In this document: positions 6,797 through 12,221 of the stretch, in pieces | How the letters are laid out: every line of letters begins with the position of its first letter | How positions within the stretch are numbered: the stretch's first letter is position 1 | Assembly (NCBI GenBank): GCA_002292975.1 | Contig: DBCI01000054.1 | Coordinates: 5,878-18,098, forward strand | DNA from: Polynucleobacter sp. UBA962 | GTDB lineage: Bacteria > Pseudomonadota > Gammaproteobacteria > Burkholderiales > Burkholderiaceae | Length of the DNA: 12,221 nucleotides | Direction: 5' to 3' | Notes under the pieces: model-generated | What the model saw: only the letters and a program-made list of their open reading frames with translations | Database searches by the model: none | What the model was told of the DNA's origin: nothing | Made by a program: the position numbers and the translations under genes

Positions 6797-8017
6797 ATGA
6801 GTATTTTGAGAGGTAATACGCCGCTGATGCTCCTGGCACAGATTGGGGCTTTATTAGGATTTGCTGCGTATGCAGTTACCTTAACTACCTTACAAGATGA
6901 ATGGGGCCTTAGTAATTTTGAATCTGGTTTAATCGCTAGCTCCTTCTTTGTTGGCTATGTTCTTTTGGTACCCTTCGCAACTGCACTGACCGATCAAATG
7001 GATGCGCGCCGTATTTATTTACTGGGTAGTATTTTGGCAATTGCTGGATTACTGGGAATGGGCTTTCTGGCGTACGATTTTTTCAGTGGATGTATGTGTA
7101 TGGCTGTCAGTGGCGCTGGATTAGCGGCTACCTATATGCCGGGACTGAAGATCTTATCGGATCGTTTAACGCAAGGCGAGATCACACGCCATATCTCTTT
7201 TTATACTGCCTTCTTTGGTGTTGGTACCGGATTATCGTATGTTGTATCTGGTTGGATTCTTGATTTAGGAGATTGGCATCTTGTTTATCAGTGGGTTGCA
7301 CTAGGCCCCACTATCTCTTTGGTAATTGTTTATTTCTGGATACGTCCCATGCATGTTAGGCACTGGTACGACAGCATACAAATAAATTGGAAGGATGTCT
7401 TTCCAATAGCAAAGTGGCAGCAGATCTTAGAGGATCGCAATGCATCTGGTTATATTCTTGGCTATACCTTTCATTCATTAGAACTATTTGCATCGCGTAG
7501 TTGGCTTGTCGCGTTCTTTATTTTAAGTACTCAGTTATCTGGGGTGGAATTTTTCTTAGCAGCCACCACCCTAGCTGGAGTCATTAATTTCTTTGGGGTG
7601 CCAGCATCTATATTGGGTAATGAGTTAGCTCTTAAAATAGGTCGCCAAAAATGGATTTGTATTGTGATGATCACCAGCGCTATCTTTGGCCTTGCTCTAG
7701 CCTATTCAATGGGTCATGCTAGCTGGTTAATTTTAGCGTTAGCAATAGGCCACGCTATTTTTATCATGGCAGATTCAGCGACCTTAACTGCAGGCTTGGT
7801 GACGAGTGCCGATCCAAAAATGAAGGGCGCCGCAATGGGCTTACATTCCTTAATGGGTTTTGGTGGCGGACTTCTTGGTCCAGCAATATTCGGATTCGTT
7901 CTTGATTTGAGTGGCTCACAAACCGATCGGATATCGTGGATTTGGGCGTATGCCTCAATTGTGATCTGGGGAGTTCTTTTTGTAATCTATGAGCGTCGTA
8001 AGGGCTGGGTGCACTGA
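6797..8017 (+). CDS. Major facilitator superfamily transporter
   Basis: Inner-membrane secondary transporter of 406 residues with about 12 hydrophobic segments, the normal MFS size. The loop between helices 2 and 3 reads ALTDQMDARRIYLLGS, a motif A of the D-x3-D-x-R-R type. Helix-breaking glycine runs are seen in helices 4-5 (SGAGLAATYMPG, FFGVGTGLSYVVSG) and near the end (MGFGGGLLGPAIFG). It starts at ATG 6797, 9 bases after the dioxygenase stop, and so is likely the last gene of a three-gene unit. Substrate and direction cannot be read from sequence. By context it could import the dioxygenase substrate or export its hydroxylated product. It ends 21 bases before the convergent SulP gene. Confidence 0.9.
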   Translation: MSILRGNTPLMLLAQIGALLGFAAYAVTLTTLQDEWGLSNFESGLIASSFFVGYVLLVPFATALTDQMDARRIYLLGSILAIAGLLGMGFLAYDFFSGCMCMAVSGAGLAATYMPGLKILSDRLTQGEITRHISFYTAFFGVGTGLSYVVSGWILDLGDWHLVYQWVALGPTISLVIVYFWIRPMHVRHWYDSIQINWKDVFPIAKWQQILEDRNASGYILGYTFHSLELFASRSWLVAFFILSTQLSGVEFFLAATTLAGVINFFGVPASILGNELALKIGRQKWICIVMITSAIFGLALAYSMGHASWLILALAIGHAIFIMADSATLTAGLVTSADPKMKGAAMGLHSLMGFGGGLLGPAIFGFVLDLSGSQTDRISWIWAYASIVIWGVLFVIYERRKGWVH

Positions 8018-8040
8018 GTGGCGTAATGAATCATTACACT
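8017..8040. repeat. Perfect short palindrome in the convergent MFS/SulP gap
   Basis: GTAATGAATCATTAC (8023-8037) is a perfect inverted repeat around A8030. It extends with AGT/ACT outer arms if a three-base bulge is allowed, and fills nearly the whole 21-base gap between two converging stop codons. It could form a hairpin that limits read-through in both directions, but no T-tract follows on either strand, so it is not a standard intrinsic terminator. Confidence 0.45.
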
Positions 8041-9676
8041 AAGCAATACTTTGCCTAGCCTTTTGTAAGCCAGCTTGTAGATCGTGACAGAAATAATCTG
8101 CATTCATTTTTTGATAAAAGCCAGACCGTTTTGCAATATCATGCGGCTGGTGCGCAAGCCCGCAAATATATACCGTAAGCCCTTGTTTATGGCAGTGATG
8201 GATTAGTTCAGAAAGACTATCCATACCCGTTGAGTCAATATAAATCACATTCTTAAAGTCAAGAACCACTGCATTTTGTGGAAGATTATTTTCAATCTCC
8301 TCCAGCAATTGGACGGCTCCAAAGAACAAGGCCCCATAGATTCGGTAACCTGCTACCTTGCCAGTTAGGTCTTCCAAGAATGGGTAGTCTTGCGCTTGTG
8401 CACGTTCAATGCGGCTAAGACTGGAGATTCGGTAGATAAAGGTCAAGAATGCCAGCAAAAGACCAACTTCAACAGCCACTGTTAAATCAACCATGACCGT
8501 TAAGAGAAAGACGCTGATCATCGTAATGCGATAGGGCATCCGAAATTGTTTGAAATCAATAAACTTGTTCCATTCACCCATATTCCAAGCGATATAAATC
8601 AAGATGGCAGCTAAGCATGCAAGAGGAATATCTTTTGCTAAAGGGGCTGCCAAAATAATAATGAGGAGTAGGGTTAATGAGTGAACGATTGCTGAAATAG
8701 GGGTTCTAGCTCCGGACTCGATATTTGTAACGGTGCGTGCAATTGTTCCAGTAACGGGCATACCACCTAAAAACGGCACGCAAAAATTAGCAATTCCTTG
8801 GCCCATGAGCTCTTGATTCGGTTGATGACGGGAGTGGGTCAGACCATCTGCAATGCGAGCACAGAGTAGGGATTCAATGGCTCCCAAAAGAGCTAAGGTC
8901 ATCGCTGGGGCTATTAAAAACTGAGCGCTTTCCCAAGAGATTCCCAGCCATTGAGGGCTAGGTAAGGAGGATGGGATGCCACCGAAGCGACTGCCAATTG
9001 TTTCAATGGGTAGGGACAAAATGCTGGTCGTTAGCGTGGCGGCAATTAAAACAAAAATAGTTCCAGGCACATTCCCTAGCATTCCAAAGCGTTTTTTATT
9101 GATTCGCCAGATCACCAAGATAGCTAGACTCGCAAGCGATAAAAAAATCGCAAACGGATTAAATGTACCAATCTCTTGATACAGAGATTGAGCTAAGCTA
9201 AAAAATTGCGAGGGTACTTTGTCAATCTGTAAGCCCAGCAGGTCTCGAATTTGAGACAAGATAATCAAAACTGCAATACCGTTAGTAAAGCCAACAATGA
9301 CGGCAATAGGAATAAAACGAACAAGTGTCCCTAGGCGAAATACGCCCATGAGGAACAAAAATATTCCGGATAGGCTTGTTGCTAACAGTAGATTGGCAAC
9401 ACCATAGCGATCAACAATGCCATACACAATCACAATAAAAGCACCTGCCGGCCCTGCAATTTGAACTTTGGTACCACCCAAAAGGGCTACCAATAAGCCC
9501 CCGACAATCGCTGCATAAATTCCGGCCTCTGGTTTTAGACCGCTAGCAATTGCAAAAGCCATCGCTAGGGGGAGGGCAACCACTCCAACTGTGATACCTG
9601 CTAATACATCCTCATAAAAATAGGCTTGCTTATAGCCTTTAAATGAATCAAGGATGGTGGGCCTAAAAAAAGCCAT
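8039..9676 (-). CDS. SulP family inorganic anion transporter with STAS domain
   Basis: Inner-membrane transporter of the SulP/SLC26 family, 545 residues, usual length. The N-terminal part has the family opening (DVLAGITVGVVALPLAMAFA, about 23-42), then ASGLKPEAGIYAAIVGG and GGTKVQIAGPAGAFIVI, followed by many hydrophobic helices. The C-terminal STAS domain (about 430-545) contains VVLDFKNVIYIDSTGMDSL, with the conserved DSTG loop at 481-484 that is the regulatory serine site in anti-sigma antagonist homologues. Members carry sulfate, bicarbonate, chloride or dicarboxylates; the GPAGAF-type helix 3 does not settle which. Its ATG overlaps the stop of the upstream membrane-protein gene (TAATG) and no Shine-Dalgarno precedes it, so translation is likely coupled. 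No sulfate-assimilation or carbonic anhydrase gene is visible to fix the substrate. Confidence 0.93.
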   Translation of the reverse strand: MAFFRPTILDSFKGYKQAYFYEDVLAGITVGVVALPLAMAFAIASGLKPEAGIYAAIVGGLLVALLGGTKVQIAGPAGAFIVIVYGIVDRYGVANLLLATSLSGIFLFLMGVFRLGTLVRFIPIAVIVGFTNGIAVLIILSQIRDLLGLQIDKVPSQFFSLAQSLYQEIGTFNPFAIFLSLASLAILVIWRINKKRFGMLGNVPGTIFVLIAATLTTSILSLPIETIGSRFGGIPSSLPSPQWLGISWESAQFLIAPAMTLALLGAIESLLCARIADGLTHSRHQPNQELMGQGIANFCVPFLGGMPVTGTIARTVTNIESGARTPISAIVHSLTLLLIIILAAPLAKDIPLACLAAILIYIAWNMGEWNKFIDFKQFRMPYRITMISVFLLTVMVDLTVAVEVGLLLAFLTFIYRISSLSRIERAQAQDYPFLEDLTGKVAGYRIYGALFFGAVQLLEEIENNLPQNAVVLDFKNVIYIDSTGMDSLSELIHHCHKQGLTVYICGLAHQPHDIAKRSGFYQKMNADYFCHDLQAGLQKARQSIA

Positions 9677-10104
9677 TAATTTTTAAACCAAGGGAATAAG
9701 GAATTGCTAGTCCAGTATGCAAATCCGGAGCAGGCGGCTGTTAAAAAACTGCCCCAGACGATGTCAATCAAGGCTAATTTAGTAGGAAAGCCTTGAATGA
9801 CTGCGAGATTGGTTAGGTTATAGGTCATGTAGCAAAAGAACCCAAATAGGGCGCCATATAGCAAGGCATCAAGCCAGGCTTGCTTTTGCAGAGCGGGATA
9901 AACAACAAAAAGGCTTACTCCAAGACCGTAGAGGAGATAAAACGCTAGAGCAGCCACTAAATTAGGATGGGTTGCCATTAGCGAACCCATTTCCGAACGA
10001 TAAAGCCCCTTAGCAATACCCAATAGCCAAATGAGATCAATGACCAACAAGCAAATTAAGAAGGATAAATATGGGGCTAAATACTTGAGCATTTTGATCA
10101 GCAT
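9676..10104 (-). CDS. DUF2177 family membrane protein
   Basis: Small inner-membrane protein of 142 residues with four predicted helices (about 10-30, 46-66, 77-97 and 107-127). Family landmarks of DUF2177 are visible: FYLLYGLGVSLFVVYPAL, then GALFGFFCYMTYNLTNLAVI, then LIDIVWGSFLTA. In the TY-x-LTNLA element the residue is Asn where many homologues, as I recall them, have Asp. The family has no established function. It is the first gene of a two-gene unit: its stop codon shares one base with the SulP start, so the two are very likely made together and may act on the same anion or membrane process. The start is uncertain between the ATG at 10104, immediately after a GGG, and an in-frame ATG four codons later. 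Confidence 0.88.
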   Translation of the reverse strand: MLIKMLKYLAPYLSFLICLLVIDLIWLLGIAKGLYRSEMGSLMATHPNLVAALAFYLLYGLGVSLFVVYPALQKQAWLDALLYGALFGFFCYMTYNLTNLAVIQGFPTKLALIDIVWGSFLTAACSGFAYWTSNSLFPWFKN

Positions 10105-10180
10105 CCCTACATGTTTAGGTAATAAGACTTAGTATTGACTTAACAGTATAAATCCCCAAACTATTTCTAAGGAGCAAGGT
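10105..10180. promoter_or_regulatory. Divergent promoter region, DUF2177-SulP and universal stress gene
   Basis: This 76-base AT-rich gap must hold promoters in both directions. It contains the direct repeat GACTTA at 10126-10131 and 10137-10142, 11 bases apart (about one helical turn), TTGACT at 10135-10140 as a possible -35, and TATAAA at 10147-10152 as a possible -10. The last two are only 6 bases apart and cannot belong to one sigma-70 promoter, so the exact promoter is unresolved. Confidence 0.4.
10169..10174 (+). promoter_or_regulatory. Strong Shine-Dalgarno of the universal stress gene
   Basis: AAGGAG stands 6 bases before the ATG at 10181. It is the best ribosome binding site in the window and suggests high expression and a standalone gene. 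Confidence 0.8.
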
Positions 10181-10621
10181 ATGTTTAAGAATCTAATAGT
10201 ACCCATTGATGGTAGCGATCTTAGTCAGAAATCCTTAGAAAAGGTTAAAGAACTAGCAAAGGCAGATGGGGCTAAGGTAACTTTGGTTTATGTCTCTGAT
10301 CCATTGCCGCCCATTGCGTATGCCGATAGTACGATGGGAGTGCCATTCTCGGATGTTGCACATAAAAAAGTATGCGAATCTTTTGCAAAGAAAATTCTTG
10401 CTCAGTCACACGAGAAAATTGGCGCAGAGTTGCTAGTCCATACGATGCATGTCCAAAATGTTAATGTATTTGAGGGCATTATTGAGGCTGCTAAAGAAGC
10501 CAAGGGGGATGTCATTGTGATGGCATCAAATAAAAATACTGGCTTAAAAGGGATTTTGCTAGGAAGCGAAACTCACGCAGTGATCGTTCACAGCAATTTG
10601 CCCGTTTTGGTCTTGGGTTAA
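10181..10621 (+). CDS. Universal stress protein (UspA family), degenerate nucleotide loop
   Basis: Cytoplasmic stress-response protein of 146 residues with the single Usp alpha/beta fold. The N-terminus FKNLIVPIDGSDLSQKSLEK holds the conserved Asp10, VTLVYV (33-38) is the second strand, and LLGSETHAVIVHSNLPVLVL is the typical C-terminal helix and strand. ATP-binding members carry G-2X-G-9X-G-S/T. Here the last part is kept (Gly128-Ser129), but the two first glycines are replaced: the segment reads ASNK (115-118). Nucleotide binding may therefore be weakened or lost, as in the non-ATP-binding UspA subgroup. It is divergent from the SulP unit and convergent with ccmI, 6 bases apart, so it is probably transcribed alone. 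Confidence 0.9.
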   Translation: MFKNLIVPIDGSDLSQKSLEKVKELAKADGAKVTLVYVSDPLPPIAYADSTMGVPFSDVAHKKVCESFAKKILAQSHEKIGAELLVHTMHVQNVNVFEGIIEAAKEAKGDVIVMASNKNTGLKGILLGSETHAVIVHSNLPVLVLG

Positions 10622-10636
10622 ACCCATTTATTTTTT
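10614..10636 (+). terminator. Candidate intrinsic terminator of the universal stress gene
   Basis: TGGGTTAAACCCA (10614-10626) is a perfect palindrome around A10620, forming a 5-base-pair stem with a TAA triloop. It is followed by TTTATTTTTT (10627-10636). The stem overlaps the stop codon and is short, so efficiency may be modest. The T-rich run overlaps the end of the convergent ccmI gene and works only in the + direction. Confidence 0.45.
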
Positions 10637-11497
10637 AACTTGGTTTGCAGCCTCTGCTTTTGCAGAGGCAATATTTTCTGTCATGCCTCGAGCAAACTCG
10701 CTATCGGCAGGTACCAAGTTCTTCGCTTTGGTCCAATAATCCTCAGCCTTCTTAAAGTCACCTAGCTCAAAAGAAGCTGTTCCACCCAAAGCGAGGGCTT
10801 TGAGATTATTAGGTTCTAGTTGCAGGGCTTTTTGGATTAGACGCATCGGTTCACCCCGAATACTCTTGTTTTGGAAAGCGAGTAAATCGGCGTAATCCAC
10901 CATTAATTGGGCATTATTAGGACTTAGCTCCAAAGCCTTTTTATAGGCAGCAAGAGCCTCGGTCATTTTTTGGAGGGCAGCATACGAACGACCTAACATT
11001 TGCCAGCCTTCCGCATTATTAGGTTCTTTCTTGAGCTTCTCAGCCAGACGCTCTACCATTCCCTCAATATCCTGTTGGCTAAGCTGCGGTTGCCCTTGGT
11101 TTGCTTCTGGCAGATAGAGGGCAAGTGGTGAGCCAACCAGGAGATAAAGCAGGATGGCACATACAGGTAAGCCGGTTGCAATCCAAATAGTTGGCCACTT
11201 CCTACCACTGCCCTGCTTAGGATTCTCCGAAGTAAATTGATCGGCAGCAATCGCATGCTCTTCTTGTAAAAGACGTTTCTCAATATCAAGACGAGATTCT
11301 GCAAGCTGCTCTTGGCTAATGCGACCTTCTTTAAAATCTAGCTCAAACTGACTCAATTGATTACGTAAGATGGCGATGTTTTCATCTTGCTCGAGCGAAA
11401 TTTTTTGAAAATCTAATTTTTTTCTCCGAAACGGAATCACAACAATCAGGACCGCAAGTACAGTCATGATGAGGGCGAGGATGATAAAAATGGTCAT
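10628..11497 (-). CDS. ccmI: Cytochrome c biogenesis protein CcmI (CycH), TPR chaperone
   Basis: Inner-membrane apocytochrome c chaperone of the system I (Ccm) pathway; it binds the C-terminus of apocytochrome c and presents it for heme ligation. The 289-residue product has an N-terminal helix (about 2-22), a cytoplasmic region with the family pattern ILRNQLSQFELDFKEGRISQ and ESRLDIEKRLLQE, a second helix (about 105-128), and a periplasmic part with TPR units (AEGWQMLGRSYAALQKMTEA; ALAAYKKALELSPNNAQ; later SFELGDFKKAEDYW). Its ATG overlaps the ccmH stop as TAATG, showing tight coupling. It is the last gene of the visible ccm unit. Confidence 0.93.
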   Translation of the reverse strand: MTIFIILALIMTVLAVLIVVIPFRRKKLDFQKISLEQDENIAILRNQLSQFELDFKEGRISQEQLAESRLDIEKRLLQEEHAIAADQFTSENPKQGSGRKWPTIWIATGLPVCAILLYLLVGSPLALYLPEANQGQPQLSQQDIEGMVERLAEKLKKEPNNAEGWQMLGRSYAALQKMTEALAAYKKALELSPNNAQLMVDYADLLAFQNKSIRGEPMRLIQKALQLEPNNLKALALGGTASFELGDFKKAEDYWTKAKNLVPADSEFARGMTENIASAKAEAANQVKK

Positions 11498-12006
11498 TAC
11501 TGATTATCCGTCTTCCGTTCGAGTAGTTGCCGAGCACGCTGAATATCTTGGGCTGTGAAGGATTCGCCCAAAAGGTCTTGCCGACGCTGTTTAATCTGAC
11601 GAACCAAGAAAAATAGCCCAAACACCATTAATAAAAAAGGGCCTACCCAGAGCATGATCGTTGCAGCATTAAAGGGTGGCTTATATAGAACAAAGTCACC
11701 ATAACGATCGGTCATGTATTTGAGGATTTCTTCTTTAGAACGACCTTCGCTCAGTTGTTTGCGCACCTGATTTTTCAAATCAACCGCTAGATCAGCATTG
11801 GAGTCTGCAATGGTTTGGTTTTGGCAAACAAGGCAGCGCAGCTCATTGGAGAGCTCTAATACTTTTTTTTCTAAATCGGGATTGCTAGAAACTGGTGTGG
11901 CAATCTTTGCCGAAGTATCACCGGTAGTTGCTTGGGCGCTCACAGCAGTGCTAATCACGAAGAGCGCTACAAGGCTTGAAAGAATAGAAAGTTGTGTGAA
12001 CTTCAT
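11497..12006 (-). CDS. ccmH: Cytochrome c maturation thiol oxidoreductase CcmH (CcmL)
   Basis: Membrane-anchored periplasmic thioredox component of system I cytochrome c maturation that keeps apocytochrome cysteines reduced before heme attachment. The 169-residue product has a signal peptide (about 1-24, cleavage after VSA), the signature LRCLVCQNQ with Cys58 and Cys61, the helical pattern TIADSNADLAVDLKNQVRK, then YMTDRYGDFVLYKPPF, and a membrane helix (about 113-135) followed by a charged cytoplasmic tail. It is the short single-domain form; the TPR part fused in E. coli CcmH is provided here by the separate ccmI gene. Its ATG shares ATGA with the stop of the upstream ccmG gene. Confidence 0.95.
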   Translation of the reverse strand: MKFTQLSILSSLVALFVISTAVSAQATTGDTSAKIATPVSSNPDLEKKVLELSNELRCLVCQNQTIADSNADLAVDLKNQVRKQLSEGRSKEEILKYMTDRYGDFVLYKPPFNAATIMLWVGPFLLMVFGLFFLVRQIKQRRQDLLGESFTAQDIQRARQLLERKTDNQ

Positions 12007-12221
12007 TGCTCTAATTTTGTAATCAGCGGAATAATTTTTTGATTCATTGCTTCTTTTGTGAGGGGGCCAATATGCTTATATCGAATGATTCCAGATCGAT
12101 CGATAACAAAGGTTTCTGGAACTCCGTACACGCCGTAATCAATGCCTACTTGACCAGTTAGATCGGAAATAGAAAGTTGATAGGGATCACCATATTGTTT
12201 TAACCATGCTTTAGCAGCCTC
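12003..12221 (-). CDS. ccmG: Thiol:disulfide interchange protein DsbE/CcmG, C-terminal part only
   Basis: This frame is open from the right edge of the window to TGA at 12003-12005 and gives the last 72 residues. YGVYGVPETFVIDRSGIIRY is the highly conserved CcmG/DsbE segment, with the cis-proline loop (GVPET) that faces the active-site CxxC of the thioredoxin fold; the CxxC itself lies outside the window. IGPLTKEAM is also typical. CcmG is a membrane-anchored periplasmic thioredoxin that passes reductant to CcmH or the apocytochrome in system I maturation. The overlap with ccmH (ATGA) supports a ccmG-ccmH-ccmI operon order. Confidence 0.93.
   Translation of the reverse strand, partial: EAAKAWLKQYGDPYQLSISDLTGQVGIDYGVYGVPETFVIDRSGIIRYKHIGPLTKEAMNQKIIPLITKLEQ

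Noticed and set aside
8017-8040. Intrinsic terminator between the MFS and SulP genes
   Set aside because: The palindrome is perfect but no T-tract follows on either strand, so it is kept only as a repeat.
8976-9179. Small reading frame antisense to the SulP gene
   Set aside because: It lies wholly within a well-conserved transporter gene, and its product has no domain or Shine-Dalgarno support.
10135-10152. Single sigma-70 promoter made of TTGACT and TATAAA
   Set aside because: The two hexamers are only 6 bases apart, far from the required 16-18.
1-12221. Mobile element, CRISPR array, tRNA or rRNA
   Set aside because: No transposase or integrase gene, no regularly spaced repeats, and no RNA gene pattern seen on reading; gaps between genes are all under 100 bases.

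Overview
The window looks like chromosomal DNA from a low-to-mid GC betaproteobacterium of the Burkholderiales. A freshwater Polynucleobacter-like organism is the best guess, based on the style of the proteins, the compact layout and system I cytochrome c maturation. It is densely coded: every gap between genes is under 100 bases, and many neighbours share overlapping stop and start codons. I see no rRNA, tRNA, CRISPR array, insertion sequence, phage gene or pseudogene.

Region 1 (1-3911, + strand) is an iron-uptake block. It holds the 3' part of a ferric-iron ABC transporter binding protein (FutA/FbpA type), a short TonB energy transducer, a HemP-like small protein whose start overlaps the tonB stop, and a TonB-dependent receptor with a FecA-like plug but no N-terminal signalling domain. 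Together they would carry an iron chelate across the outer membrane and hand iron to a periplasmic carrier. ExbB/ExbD and the ABC permease and ATPase are not in the window.

Region 2 (3912-8017) starts with a short-chain dehydrogenase on the - strand. It diverges across a 50-base gap from a three-gene + strand unit: a TAXI-type binding protein anchored at both ends, a 2-oxoglutarate/Fe(II) dioxygenase of the free-amino-acid hydroxylase family, and an MFS transporter. No TRAP permease is present. This trio, possibly with the dehydrogenase, is the least explained part of the window and the best candidate for an undescribed small-molecule pathway.

Region 3 (8039-10621) has a SulP anion transporter with a C-terminal STAS domain, coupled by a 1-base TAATG overlap to an upstream four-helix DUF2177 membrane protein, both on the - strand. 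A universal stress protein with a strong Shine-Dalgarno diverges from them; its nucleotide-binding loop lacks both glycines of the G-2X-G element.

Region 4 (10628-12221, - strand) is the end of a cytochrome c maturation operon in the order ccmG (partial), ccmH, ccmI, again with overlapping junctions. The rest of the ccm operon should lie beyond the right edge.
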